From Bacteroidota bacterium (GTDB taxonomy: Bacteria > Bacteroidota > Bacteroidia > Flavobacteriales_D > Crocinitomicaceae): a stretch of 56,672 nt of DNA. Of the stretch, positions 18,211-30,167 are shown in pieces. The DNA lies in contig VGFL01000002.1 of assembly GCA_016868915.1 (NCBI GenBank), positions 1 through 56,672 on the forward strand. The letters run 5' to 3'. The notes beneath the pieces are model-generated. The model worked only from the letters and a program-made list of their open reading frames with translations, did no database searches and was not told the origin of the DNA. Position 1 is the stretch's first letter, and each line of letters begins with the position of its first letter. Both the position numbers and the translations under genes were made by a program.

Positions 18211-18253
18211 GTATTTTTAAATAATTATCGCTGTCAAAAATAAAAATCTTTTA

Positions 18254-18913
18254 CTAATCCTGTTGTTTTTGGACTGAATTATTTGTGGTCATGGCAATTT
18301 TTCTAGTAAAAATCTGAAAGATAATTAGACTTACAGTTACTCCAATAAGGGCCCCTGCCAAAGTATCCTGAAAAAAATGCTGCGATAAATAAATTCTTGA
18401 ATAAGCCGTGGCTAATGCTATTACGAACAAAAAAATTCCGAACTTTCTCGATTTTACAAATAATGAAAACATAGAGCACATTGCAAAAATAGTCGTTGTG
18501 TGTCCCGAAGGAAAACTATTGTATAAATGTAATTTTAATCCTTCAACAATTTCTACTTTTAATTCTCCAGATTGAATGTAAAAAAGAGGGCGCATGGAAT
18601 CAAAAAATATGAAATTTTTCAATATTTGAACGAGTAAAGCAGAAATTAAAAACGTAAGTATAAGAAGTATTCCTTGTTTTTTTTCCTTTACGAAAAATAT
18701 AAAAACAGATACTATTATTGCAAAAACACCATCACCGAGAACTGTAATAACTTGAAAAAAATAATCTAAAAAAATAGAATGATAACAATTTAAATACGTA
18801 TGAATTTCTAATTTGTTCAATACTAAAGACCAAAAAAAACCAAGAATAAGTATTAAAATAAAAAATTGCACAAATATTGCAAAGGCTGGTCTTTCTTTTA
18901 AGATTGTCAACAT
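18254..18913 (-). CDS. PAP2-family membrane phosphatase
   Basis: About 219 residues with several membrane helices. The acid phosphatase signature is present: FPSGHTTTIFAM and SRIYLSQHFFQDTLAGALIG. Such enzymes dephosphorylate undecaprenyl pyrophosphate, phosphatidic acid or lipid A at the outer face of the inner membrane; the substrate is open. The frame extends upstream to 18946, but a -7 box (18918-18925) lies between the two ATGs, so the ATG at 18913 is the likely start. Confidence 0.8.
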   Translation of the reverse strand: MLTILKERPAFAIFVQFFILILILGFFWSLVLNKLEIHTYLNCYHSIFLDYFFQVITVLGDGVFAIIVSVFIFFVKEKKQGILLILTFLISALLVQILKNFIFFDSMRPLFYIQSGELKVEIVEGLKLHLYNSFPSGHTTTIFAMCSMFSLFVKSRKFGIFLFVIALATAYSRIYLSQHFFQDTLAGALIGVTVSLIIFQIFTRKIAMTTNNSVQKQQD

Positions 18914-18917
18914 GAGG

Positions 18918-18948
18918 CAAAAATACGAGATGAAATTTTGATACACAA
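18918..18948 (-). promoter_or_regulatory. Promoter of the PAP2 gene
   Basis: On the minus strand TTG, then 20 bases, then TATTTTTG (18925-18918). This is close to the Bacteroidota pattern TTG-N19-TAnnTTTG. It sits only 5 bases upstream of the ATG at 18913 and overlaps the divergent hemE promoter region. Confidence 0.5.
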
Positions 18949-18965
18949 CGAAATGATTATCTTTG
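18937..18965 (+). promoter_or_regulatory. Promoter of hemE
   Basis: TTTG (18937-18940), 17 bases, then TATCTTTG (18958-18965). The -7 box is an exact match; the spacer is two bases short of the usual 19. It ends 10 bases before the hemE ATG. Confidence 0.5.
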
Positions 18966-18975
18966 AGCTCAATTT

Positions 18976-20004
18976 ATGAAAAACGACTTATTAATAAAAG
19001 CAGCAAAAGGTGAAAATATCAATAGGTATCCTGTTTGGATTATGCGCCAAGCTGGTCGAATTTTACCCGAATATCGTGCTGTAAGGTCTTCAGTTAAAGG
19101 CTTTAAAGAATTAGTAAAGAACCCTGAATTATGCTGTGATGTAACCCTTCAGCCCGTTGATATTTTGGATGTGGATGCCGCTATCATCTTTTCAGATATT
19201 TTAGTTGTTCCCGAAGCCATGGGACTAGATTATGAAATGATCGAACAAAAAGGTCCATGGTTCGAAAAAACAATTCGTTCAGAAAAAGATTTTGAGCTGC
19301 TTTCATCAAAAGTTGATATTGAGGATAGACTAGGATATGTTCTTGAAGCAATTTCGTTAACAAAAAAAGAGCTGAACGATAGAGTTCCACTGATTGGATT
19401 TGCTGGTGCTCCATGGACAATATTTTGTTACATGATAGAAGGAAAAGGATCAAAAACATTTTCTGAATCTCGAAAAATGCTTTACACAAATCGAGAATTA
19501 GCTCATAAACTCCTTGATCGAATAACTAACGTTACTATTGATTATTTGAAAGCTCAAATTGCTCATGGGGCTGACCTAGTTCAAGTATTTGATTCATGGG
19601 CAGGAATACTTTCCCGTCAACAATACGCTGAATTTTGTATTCCTTATCTAGAGAAAATTTGCTCTGCCATTAGTGATACACCAGTAACCATTTTTTCAAA
19701 AGGCGCAATTTTATCTCTCCCAGATTTAGCAAAACTAAACTGTAATACCTTAGGCTTGGACTGGAATATGGAAATTGAAGGAGTAAGAAAATTAGTTGGT
19801 GAATCTAAAACGTTGCAAGGCAACTTAGATCCTTGCGTGCTCTATTCAGATCGCAGTGCAATCGAAAGTGAAACAAAAAAATTACTCAATTCCTTTAAAA
19901 GTACGAGACATATTGTTAACTTAGGGCACGGAATTTATCCTGATACAGACTTTGAAAAAGTAAAAATCTTTATTAATACAATTAAAAGTTATGAAATTAA
20001 ATAG
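18976..20004 (+). CDS. hemE: Uroporphyrinogen decarboxylase
   Basis: A 342-residue enzyme of normal length that converts uroporphyrinogen III to coproporphyrinogen III in heme synthesis. The N-terminal signature PVWIMRQAGRILPEYR, FSDILVVPEAMGL, and GFAGAPWTIFCYMIEG are all present, as is NLGHGIYPDTDFE near the C-terminus. Its last 14 bases overlap the next gene. Confidence 0.96.
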   Translation: MKNDLLIKAAKGENINRYPVWIMRQAGRILPEYRAVRSSVKGFKELVKNPELCCDVTLQPVDILDVDAAIIFSDILVVPEAMGLDYEMIEQKGPWFEKTIRSEKDFELLSSKVDIEDRLGYVLEAISLTKKELNDRVPLIGFAGAPWTIFCYMIEGKGSKTFSESRKMLYTNRELAHKLLDRITNVTIDYLKAQIAHGADLVQVFDSWAGILSRQQYAEFCIPYLEKICSAISDTPVTIFSKGAILSLPDLAKLNCNTLGLDWNMEIEGVRKLVGESKTLQGNLDPCVLYSDRSAIESETKKLLNSFKSTRHIVNLGHGIYPDTDFEKVKIFINTIKSYEIK

Positions 20005-21364
20005 CGTTAAAACTGCAATTAATTGGTCGTTAACCTCGTTGGCTCTCGTTGGCTTCATTTTTTTATCCAACCCTCTTTTATCGCAAAAAGGTAATAAAAA
20101 TCAAACCAATGATAATGAAAAGAATAATAATAATTTGGTAAAAAACGGCAGTTTTGAAAATTTAATAAATAAAAAGCCAAAGAAATTAGGCGGTATCAGT
20201 ACCCTCGATGGCTGGTTTTCTGCAACCGGCGTTAAAGCTGATACATACCGTGATGACACAAAAACCCCAACAGATTCTAAAGAACGATCCTTAATTGGAT
20301 CTCCACAAAACACCTTTGGTTTTGAAGAGCCATACGATGGCATGTGTTATGTCGGTATCAGTGCTTATTTGACAGGTAAAAATCAAAACGCACGGTCATT
20401 TCTAACCGGGGAATTGACAACAAAATTGACGAAGAATAAAACCTACTGTGTTGAATTTTGGATTTCTTTAGCCGAAGGGTCAAAGTTCGCATGCAATAAT
20501 ATTGGGGCAAAATTTGACCAAAAACAACCGGATGAAAAAAGCGACAAGCAACTTATGAAAGGAAACGTTGATGTGCTTCACCCTGAAAATAAGATTTTTA
20601 ATTCTGCAAATGGATGGTTTAAAATTTGTGGGACCTACCTTGCCAAAGGAGGTGAAGAATATATCTCAATCGGAAATTTTAAAACAAATGCCGAGACAGG
20701 ATATGAACCTTTCAAAAAATCCAAACAAGCAAAAGCGACTGCTATTCAGTCAGCTTACTATTACATCGACAACGTAATTGTAAGAGAACAATTTACTGAT
20801 TTTGAATCTTATTTGAAAGCAAATGAAATTGATATTTCAGTGTTATCAGAGGACGAGGAGTCAGAAGAGCGTGGAAAATTTTCAAAAATTGAACCCTGCA
20901 CCTGCTTCACAAAAGCAATTATTGACACTGACTCGAACTATTCTAACTTAACCTACCAAAAAGAGTTTATTGTGGAAGATATGAAAGCTGATGAGAAAAT
21001 TAAAAACTATCAAGTGTTTTTCTCTGCTGGTAGTGCTGCATTAACCAACGAGGCCAACATAACGATAGAGGAAATCGCAAATATACTTAAAGCAAACCCT
21101 TCATTTAAACTAAAAATTGTAGGTCATTCTGATACCGTAGAATATCAAATGAGTAAGATTAATAAACCAGAGTACATTGATGTGGATAAGAAAAGAGCAG
21201 AAAGTGTAAAAGAAAAATTAATTTCTCTTGGCGTTAAAAATATGATTTCAACTGATTCTCAGGCAGCAAAAATTGAAAGTGATTTTGTTTCTGGCGAGGC
21301 AGATGAAAAAGAAATAGATTGGGCGAAAAATCGAAGAGTAGAATTTGTCGTTGAAAAGAAATAA
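19991..21364 (+). CDS. OmpA-family protein with N-terminal lectin-like domain
   Basis: A 457-residue envelope protein. A signal peptide (residues 1 to about 32, ending FLSNPLLSQ) is followed by a region starting NLVKNGSFENL with GWFSATG and ISLAEGSKF, which looks like a carbohydrate-binding jelly-roll. The C-terminal part (about 340-457) is an OmpA-type peptidoglycan-binding domain: VFFSAGSAALTNEANITIEEIA, VGHSDT, and WAKNRRVEFVV. It probably tethers the outer membrane to the wall. The start overlaps hemE by 14 bp; the signal peptide supports that start. Confidence 0.8.
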   Translation: MKLNSVKTAINWSLTSLALVGFIFLSNPLLSQKGNKNQTNDNEKNNNNLVKNGSFENLINKKPKKLGGISTLDGWFSATGVKADTYRDDTKTPTDSKERSLIGSPQNTFGFEEPYDGMCYVGISAYLTGKNQNARSFLTGELTTKLTKNKTYCVEFWISLAEGSKFACNNIGAKFDQKQPDEKSDKQLMKGNVDVLHPENKIFNSANGWFKICGTYLAKGGEEYISIGNFKTNAETGYEPFKKSKQAKATAIQSAYYYIDNVIVREQFTDFESYLKANEIDISVLSEDEESEERGKFSKIEPCTCFTKAIIDTDSNYSNLTYQKEFIVEDMKADEKIKNYQVFFSAGSAALTNEANITIEEIANILKANPSFKLKIVGHSDTVEYQMSKINKPEYIDVDKKRAESVKEKLISLGVKNMISTDSQAAKIESDFVSGEADEKEIDWAKNRRVEFVVEKK

Positions 21365-21369
21365 ATCAG

Positions 21370-21395
21370 AAGCCGCTTTGAGCGGCTTTCTTTTT
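21370..21395 (+). terminator. Rho-independent terminator after the OmpA-family gene
   Basis: AAGCCGCT (21370-21377) pairs with AGCGGCTT (21381-21388) across a 3-base loop and is followed by a T-rich run. It begins 5 bases after the stop codon. Confidence 0.85.
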
Positions 21396-21470
21396 AAATT
21401 TCCTCCAAATTAATTGTATTCCTAGTCCTGAAATAGATCACTGTTATCCCTGATACTCTCGATTACAATA

Positions 21471-21500
21471 TTGTTCAACTTATATTTTAACCTAATTTTG
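21471..21500 (+). promoter_or_regulatory. Promoter of ffh, exact Bacteroidota consensus
   Basis: TTG (21471-21473), exactly 19 bases, then TAATTTTG (21493-21500). This is the textbook Bacteroidota housekeeping promoter, ending 19 bases before the ffh ATG. Confidence 0.75.
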
Positions 21501-21519
21501 TACAACTCTATTTTATCAC

Positions 21520-22869
21520 ATGTTTGAAAATCTAACCGAAAAATTTGAAAGAGCATTTAAAGTTCTTAAAGGCCAAGGACAAATTACAGAAATAAACATT
21601 GCAGAAACCCTGAAAGAGGTTAGAAGAGCTCTTCTTGACGCCGATGTTAATTTTTCAACGGCCAAAAATTTCACCAACTCTGTTAAAGAAAAAGCACTTG
21701 GCAGAAATGTATTAAATGCAGTTTCTCCTGGCCAACTTATGATTAAAATCTGTCACGAGGAACTGGTCGAATTAATGGGCGGAAATGAAAGTGAAATCAA
21801 TCTAAAACAAAATCCTTCCATTGTCCTGATGTCAGGACTACAAGGATCCGGGAAGACTACTTTTACAGGAAAACTTGGCCTATTTCTTAAATCAAAAAAA
21901 GGTAAAAAAGTATTACTAGTCGCATGTGACGTTTATCGACCCGCTGCAATTGATCAGTTACATGTTCTCGGTGAACAACTAAATATAGATGTATACTCCG
22001 ATAAAGAAGAGAAAAATCCCGTGAAAATTGCCCAGAATGCAATTCAGCATGCCAAAAATAACTCCTTTAATGTTGTTTTAGTCGATACAGCGGGGCGTTT
22101 GGCAATCGATGAGCAGATGATGAATGAAATCGCTCAAATAAAAAATACAATTGAGCCTTCAGAAACACTTTTCGTAGTCGACTCAATGACCGGACAAGAT
22201 GCAGTGAATACAGCTAAAGCATTTAATGATAAAATCAATTTTGACGGTGTTGTTCTCACTAAACTAGATGGTGACACGCGAGGAGGTGCTGCATTAACAA
22301 TAAAATCAGTAGTTGACAAACCAATCAAATTTGTTGGTACGGGAGAAAAAATGGATGCCCTTGATGTTTTCTATCCTTCTCGAATGGCAGATCGAATTCT
22401 TGGTATGGGAGACGTAGTTTCTTTGGTAGAAAAAGCACAGGAACAATTTGACGAAGAACAAGCGAGAAAATTACAGAAAAAAATCATGAAAGATCAATTC
22501 GACTTTAATGATTTTCTCTCTCAACTGCAACAGATAAAGAAAATGGGGAATATGAAGGACTTAATGGGGATGATACCAGGAATGGGAAAAGCAGTTAAAG
22601 ATATTGATATTAAAGATGATGCTTTTAAACATGTTGAAGCCATAATCTACAGCATGACTCCCAAGGAAAGAGCAAATCCGGTTATATTAAATAACTCACG
22701 AAAAATGAGAATCGCTTCCGGAAGTGGTACAAACATGATAGAGGTGAATAAACTTATCAAACAATTTGATGACATGAAAAAAATGATGAAGCTTATGAGT
22801 AATCCGCGAAATATGGCAGGAATGATGAATCAGCTGAAAGGAATGAAAGGTGGAATGCCAGGATTATAA
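21520..22869 (+). CDS. ffh: Signal recognition particle protein Ffh
   Basis: A 449-residue SRP GTPase. The N-domain (1 to about 90) is followed by the G-domain with GLQGSGKTTFTGKL, DVYRPAAIDQL, DTAGRL and TKLDGDTRGGAAL. The methionine-rich M-domain (about 320-449) binds SRP RNA and signal peptides; it holds GMIPGM, SGTNMIEVNKL and the Met/Gly-rich tail. It delivers nascent membrane proteins to FtsY and the Sec channel. It stops 2 bp from the convergent ferredoxin gene. Confidence 0.97.
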   Translation: MFENLTEKFERAFKVLKGQGQITEINIAETLKEVRRALLDADVNFSTAKNFTNSVKEKALGRNVLNAVSPGQLMIKICHEELVELMGGNESEINLKQNPSIVLMSGLQGSGKTTFTGKLGLFLKSKKGKKVLLVACDVYRPAAIDQLHVLGEQLNIDVYSDKEEKNPVKIAQNAIQHAKNNSFNVVLVDTAGRLAIDEQMMNEIAQIKNTIEPSETLFVVDSMTGQDAVNTAKAFNDKINFDGVVLTKLDGDTRGGAALTIKSVVDKPIKFVGTGEKMDALDVFYPSRMADRILGMGDVVSLVEKAQEQFDEEQARKLQKKIMKDQFDFNDFLSQLQQIKKMGNMKDLMGMIPGMGKAVKDIDIKDDAFKHVEAIIYSMTPKERANPVILNNSRKMRIASGSGTNMIEVNKLIKQFDDMKKMMKLMSNPRNMAGMMNQLKGMKGGMPGL

Positions 22870-22871
22870 TT

Positions 22872-23192
22872 CTATTCAGGCGCCAATCTTAACACAATAC
22901 CTTCAATAGACTCACTAAGTTGAATCTGACATCCTAAACGACTATTTGGTTTTACATAAAATGCTTGGTCAAGCATATCCAATTCTGCATCACTTTGCTC
23001 ATGTAATTCTGTTTCTGATTCCAAATAGCATTGACAAGTGGCACATAGAGCCATTCCACCACATTCGCCAATAACAGGAAGATCATACGCTCTACATAAT
23101 TCCATTATATTCATATTCATATCCGTAGGTCCTACAAGCTCATGGGAAACACCTTCCCTGTCAATTATTGTAACTTTAATTTCATTTTTCAT
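22872..23192 (-). CDS. [2Fe-2S] ferredoxin
   Basis: A 106-residue protein of the adrenodoxin-type ferredoxin family. Cluster cysteines are in GECGGMALCATCQCYL and a fourth in RLGCQI near the C-terminus. It should carry electrons in the cytoplasm; the partner is not evident from the neighbours. Confidence 0.9.
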   Translation of the reverse strand: MKNEIKVTIIDREGVSHELVGPTDMNMNIMELCRAYDLPVIGECGGMALCATCQCYLESETELHEQSDAELDMLDQAFYVKPNSRLGCQIQLSESIEGIVLRLAPE

Positions 23193-23217
23193 TGCACAAA
23201 TTTATGTAAAATTAGTT

Positions 23218-24789
23218 CTAAGGTAGCTTCAACTTTTGGCCAATTTGTAGTTTATCGCTTGTTAACTTATTTATTTTTTTTAATTGGGATACAGAAGTTT
23301 TATATCTCGTAGCAATTTTCGAGAGAGTATCCCCCTTTTTTACAATATACATCTTTGAAGATGGTATTTTTTTCTTGTCTTTTGGAGGTTCAGCTTTTTT
23401 AATTTCTATTTTTTTCTCTTTCTTTACGATTTCACTCGGCTCATTTTTTAAATTCATGTGAGATGAATCTGAAATAGCTAGAGTATCTTTTATTGGAGGG
23501 GCGATTATCTTTCTATCATAAATGACTGAATCTTTTGGATTTGATAAGTAGCGAGCAAATGAATTCAAAATAGCATTTCCGTAGAGTTGGCCCTTCAAAA
23601 AATATCCGTCTTCGGTAAGATGTACAAAATCGCTCTTAGCAATTCCTGAATTATACCATTTCTTCATTGACTTTCTTGCCCCAGAAATCCAATAGTAATC
23701 GTAGAAAATAAGATTATTTTTCTTCACAAATTCACGAACGAATTCGGAATAATTACTTGTAATAGCTATATTCCTGCCATTAACGGAAAAATCTTGAATT
23801 GAGGGAATTAAAATACAAACATCAGGGATAACTGACCGAATTCGCCGAATTGATTGTCCTAGATTTCTATCAAAATACATTGAATCAAATTTACCACCCG
23901 CCAAATCATTCGTTCCATAATCTAAGATTACCAAATCAGGTTTTACGTACTTTAATTGGTCAACAAATAAATCTTGTTTCATGAAACTTTGTAAACTCGC
24001 CCCATTTATTCCAACAGAGTTATAAAGAATACCCTGATTTTTTGAACTAACCAATTGAATTCCATATAATTCTAGATTCCGTTGTATAGAGTCGTTTTTG
24101 AGGACTTTAAACTCAATGTATTTATCAAATTTCTCATTAAGCATTACCTCAACAAAGTTTTGGGAGAAAGGTATTGCTGAGAGTGATATAAGAGTCCAAT
24201 CTGAGGTTGGAGAGAGTCTGTATTTTAAATGGAAAGAAGAATCACTCGTTTTTGCAAATACGTTTAACTTATCCACTGCATTTCTTTCTACTGACGAATT
24301 ATAAAATTGGATTAAAAACCCTGCCGTTGTATCTTTTGTATTAATCGTAATGCCTGAAACTCCAAGTGGGTAATTTATTTCTTTACTAATGTTTCGTGAG
24401 CTATACCACTTACCAGTTGCAGTTGTCTTGTAATCGTAGGCCGCATGTGTTCCTCCCGCAGCATACGGAAAAATAAATCCTCTTCCCGAAAATCCAAAAA
24501 GCGCTTGAAAAGAATTTCTCATTTCACCAGCACCACGATCATACTGCACGTGTGAATCTCCAATATGTAAAACTCTAACTTGTTGATTCGCTGATTTTTT
24601 GAGTTTTTCAAAAAATGGTTTAATCGCATTCAAAGTATAAAATTCAAGCTCATTCGTTTTGTATTCAATAAAGTCTAATTTTTTCGAATAAGAAATATTT
24701 GAAACTATTGAAGCCGAATCAAATGTAATTTTTTGACTTAATAAAGAATTTGAAAAAGTAAGTAATATGAAGAAATTTTTAAAACGCAT
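23218..24789 (-). CDS. Secreted SGNH hydrolase with C-terminal LysM
   Basis: A 523-residue protein. A signal peptide (1 to about 18) precedes an SGNH/GDSL esterase domain: block I HIGDSH with S79, YGTNDLAGGKFD, and HLTEDGYFLKG with the catalytic Asp/His. A Lys/Pro-rich linker leads to one LysM domain (about 478-523, YIVKKGDTLSKIATRYKTS), which binds peptidoglycan. Together these suggest an acetyl-esterase acting on wall glycan in the periplasm; that is an inference from architecture. Confidence 0.8.
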   Translation of the reverse strand: MRFKNFFILLTFSNSLLSQKITFDSASIVSNISYSKKLDFIEYKTNELEFYTLNAIKPFFEKLKKSANQQVRVLHIGDSHVQYDRGAGEMRNSFQALFGFSGRGFIFPYAAGGTHAAYDYKTTATGKWYSSRNISKEINYPLGVSGITINTKDTTAGFLIQFYNSSVERNAVDKLNVFAKTSDSSFHLKYRLSPTSDWTLISLSAIPFSQNFVEVMLNEKFDKYIEFKVLKNDSIQRNLELYGIQLVSSKNQGILYNSVGINGASLQSFMKQDLFVDQLKYVKPDLVILDYGTNDLAGGKFDSMYFDRNLGQSIRRIRSVIPDVCILIPSIQDFSVNGRNIAITSNYSEFVREFVKKNNLIFYDYYWISGARKSMKKWYNSGIAKSDFVHLTEDGYFLKGQLYGNAILNSFARYLSNPKDSVIYDRKIIAPPIKDTLAISDSSHMNLKNEPSEIVKKEKKIEIKKAEPPKDKKKIPSSKMYIVKKGDTLSKIATRYKTSVSQLKKINKLTSDKLQIGQKLKLP

Positions 24790-24811
24790 CTATCATTTTC
24801 CAAAACAATTT

Positions 24812-24848
24812 ACAAAAAAATCGCCGAGAAGAGAATCATGCGGCGATT
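24812..24848 (-). terminator. Rho-independent terminator of clpC
   Basis: On the minus strand AATCGCCG (24848-24841) pairs with CGGCGATT (24826-24819), with a 14-base loop and a run of seven T after it. It lies 24 bp after the clpC stop. Confidence 0.8.
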
Positions 24849-24871
24849 AATTAGGATTATTTATGAAATAG

Positions 24872-27391
24872 TTAGTTTGTTACATCTTTTGATTTTGATT
24901 TAGATATAACAATTTCAAGATCATCAGAGGTGGAATTGACATCCATCCGTATGGTATCCCCATTTTGTAAATTTGATTTGATGATTTCTTCAGCCAAACG
25001 GTCCTCGATATATTTTTGAAGTGCTCTTTTTAGGGGCCTTGCACCAAACTTCTCATCATACCCTTTATCAACAATAAAATCTTTTGCCTTTTCAGTAAGT
25101 TTTAATGAGTATCCGAGAGTCTCTATTCGTTTCATCAATTTGAATAATTCTAAATCAATAATTTTATGTATCTCACCTCTTCCTAAAGATTTAAACATAA
25201 TGAGATCGTCAACCCGATTCAAAAATTCAGGAGAAAATGCCTTTCTTAATGCATTTTGAATCACTGACTTTGCATTATCATCGCGGGCCTCAGATTGTGA
25301 CTTGGTTCCAAAACCAACCCCTGTTCCAAAATCAGCCAACTGACGAGCTCCAATATTTGATGTCATGATTAAAATAACATTCTTAAAATCAATCTTTCGC
25401 CCTAATCCATCGGTCATATGACCATCATCTAAAACTTGCAACAATAAATTGAATACGTCTGGGTGTGCTTTTTCAATCTCGTCTAACAACACAATTGAAT
25501 ATGGCTTTCTTCGAACTTTTTCAGTCAACTGCCCCCCTTCTTCATAACCGACATATCCTGGCGGAGCGCCTACCAATCTTGAAATGGAAAATTTTTCCAT
25601 ATATTCAGACATGTCAATTCGAATTAACGAATCCTCTGAATCAAATAAATATTTTGCCAATACTTTCGCCAATTGAGTTTTTCCGACACCTGTCGGACCA
25701 AGAAAGAAAAATGAACCAATTGGCTTATTTGGATCTTTCAAACCGGCACGATTCCGTTGTATTGCCTTCACAACTTTGTCCACTGCATCGTCTTGACCAA
25801 TTACTCTTCCGCGCAACTCCTCTCCCATTTTTGCTAAACGACCTGTTTCCTTCTCCGAAACCTTCGTAACGGGAATTCCGCACATCATTGAAACAACCTC
25901 CGCTACATGCTCTTCTGTCACTATCACTCGATTCGTTTTTGATTCCTCCTCCCACTTCTTTTTTGCCGTTTCTAGTTCTTCCTGAAGTCTTCGCTCATCA
26001 TCACGCAATTCGGCTGCTTTTTCGTATTGCTGGGATTTAATGACTTCATTTTTTTGAATTTTTAACGCCTCAATTTGTTCCTCAACATCTAAAATTTCCT
26101 TCGGCACATTTATGTTTGTCAAATGAACTCGGGATCCAACCTCATCCAAAGCGTCAATTGCCTTGTCAGGTAAATGACGATCTGTGATATATCGTTCAGT
26201 TAACTTAACGCATGAAACCAACGCTTCTTCCGTGTAAATTACGGAATGGTGATCTTCGTATCTCTCTTTTATATTATTCAAAATTTGAATTGTCTCGTCA
26301 ATCGTGGTTGGTTCAACCAACACTTTTTGAAAACGACGTTCAAGTGCGCCATCTTTTTCAATATATTGCCGATACTCATCCAATGTTGTAGCGCCAATTG
26401 CTTGCATTTCCCCACGCGCTAAAGCCGGTTTAAACATATTTGATGCATCCAAAGAACCACTTGCACCACCAGCACCAATTATTGTGTGTATTTCGTCGAT
26501 AAAAAGGATAATATCCGGATTTTTTTCGATTTCGGCCATAACAGCCTTCATTCTCTCTTCAAATTGGCCACGATATTTCGTTCCTGCAACAAGGGAGGCT
26601 AAATCAAGGGAGACAACCCTCTTGTTGAAAAGAATTCGTGAAACTTTTCGTTGCACAATCCTTAAAGCCAGTCCCTCGGCTATTGCACTTTTTCCAACTC
26701 CTGGTTCACCAATTAAAATAGGATTGTTTTTCTTTCTTCTAGATAAAATTTGACTCACTCGTTCTATTTCTTTCTCTCTTCCAACTATCGGATCTAATTT
26801 GCCAATTTCAGCCATTTTTGTTAAGTCCCTACCAAAGTTATCTAAAACAGGCGTTTTGGATTTTGGGTCAGCAGATTTTCGTTGTGATGAAAAAGTCTCA
26901 CCCTCTTCCTCCTCCTGACCACCGGGGAATTCTGATCTCGGAATACTATTTTCCTCCCGAATCGCCTCATATTCATCTTTCACATTGTCATAAAGCAATC
27001 CGTACTTATTCAGAATTGAACTCGCTACACTATTGTCCTCTCTTAAAATACTTAACAATAAATGCTCGGTACCAATTATTGGGCTTTTGGTATCTTTTGC
27101 CTCTAAATACATCATTTTAATAATTCTTTCCGCCTGCTTGAGAAGAGGTATATTTGTAGTTTTTACTTGGTAATCAACGGCAGACTTTAGTAAAATCTCC
27201 TCTAATTCTTTTTTTATAACCGATAAGTCCAATTGAAATTCTGAAAAAATCTTAATAGCCGTACCATCTGTAAGTCGCGTCATTCCAATTAAAAGATGTT
27301 CAACTGTAATGTTTTCGTTATTCAATCGTATTGCCTCTTCTTTGCTGAGGGCGATTACATCTTTAACGCGATGTGAAAATTTTGCTTCCAT
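24872..27391 (-). CDS. clpC: ClpC AAA+ unfoldase of the Clp protease
   Basis: An 839-residue Hsp100 protein. The N-terminal double Clp-N repeat (1 to about 145) is followed by AAA1 with Walker A GEPGVGKSA, a middle region with a UVR motif (QYEKAAELRDDERRL), and AAA2 with Walker A GPTGVGKTQ and the Walker B-like VLLDEIEKAHPD. This is the ClpC/MecB type, not ClpA or ClpB. It unfolds substrates for ClpP. It is divergent from gyrA. Confidence 0.95.
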   Translation of the reverse strand: MEAKFSHRVKDVIALSKEEAIRLNNENITVEHLLIGMTRLTDGTAIKIFSEFQLDLSVIKKELEEILLKSAVDYQVKTTNIPLLKQAERIIKMMYLEAKDTKSPIIGTEHLLLSILREDNSVASSILNKYGLLYDNVKDEYEAIREENSIPRSEFPGGQEEEEGETFSSQRKSADPKSKTPVLDNFGRDLTKMAEIGKLDPIVGREKEIERVSQILSRRKKNNPILIGEPGVGKSAIAEGLALRIVQRKVSRILFNKRVVSLDLASLVAGTKYRGQFEERMKAVMAEIEKNPDIILFIDEIHTIIGAGGASGSLDASNMFKPALARGEMQAIGATTLDEYRQYIEKDGALERRFQKVLVEPTTIDETIQILNNIKERYEDHHSVIYTEEALVSCVKLTERYITDRHLPDKAIDALDEVGSRVHLTNINVPKEILDVEEQIEALKIQKNEVIKSQQYEKAAELRDDERRLQEELETAKKKWEEESKTNRVIVTEEHVAEVVSMMCGIPVTKVSEKETGRLAKMGEELRGRVIGQDDAVDKVVKAIQRNRAGLKDPNKPIGSFFFLGPTGVGKTQLAKVLAKYLFDSEDSLIRIDMSEYMEKFSISRLVGAPPGYVGYEEGGQLTEKVRRKPYSIVLLDEIEKAHPDVFNLLLQVLDDGHMTDGLGRKIDFKNVILIMTSNIGARQLADFGTGVGFGTKSQSEARDDNAKSVIQNALRKAFSPEFLNRVDDLIMFKSLGRGEIHKIIDLELFKLMKRIETLGYSLKLTEKAKDFIVDKGYDEKFGARPLKRALQKYIEDRLAEEIIKSNLQNGDTIRMDVNSTSDDLEIVISKSKSKDVTN

Positions 27392-27430
27392 AGATAATTT
27401 GTAAATGGCAATTTAATCTTGTAACCTCCA

Positions 27431-27438
27431 CAAATATA
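27431..27438 (-). promoter_or_regulatory. -7 promoter box TATATTTG of clpC
   Basis: Read on the minus strand, an exact TAnnTTTG match 40 bp upstream of the clpC ATG. No -33 box at the right spacing is seen. Confidence 0.45.
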
Positions 27439-27538
27439 CGAGATAATTTAATCAAATGACTTTAAATTATTCACATTTTATAACCAAAATTTGTTAGTAA
27501 AAAGAATTGAGAAAACAAGTACACGCTTTCATTTTGGT

Positions 27539-27546
27539 TAAATTTG
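27539..27546 (+). promoter_or_regulatory. -7 promoter box TAAATTTG of gyrA
   Basis: Exact TAnnTTTG match 30 bp upstream of the gyrA ATG. The -33 region is weak. Confidence 0.45.
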
Positions 27547-27576
27547 AATATAAAAAAATTTTAAGAAAAAAGAGTC

Positions 27577-30135
<2,559 letters not shown>

Positions 30136-30142
30136 AATTTAT

Positions 30143-30150
30143 TACTTTTG
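30143..30150 (+). promoter_or_regulatory. -7 promoter box TACTTTTG
   Basis: Matches TAnnTTTG between gyrA and the TPR gene, 17 bp before the TPR ATG. It could give the TPR gene its own transcript. Confidence 0.4.
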
Positions 30151-30167
30151 AACTTTAAATTTCTCTT

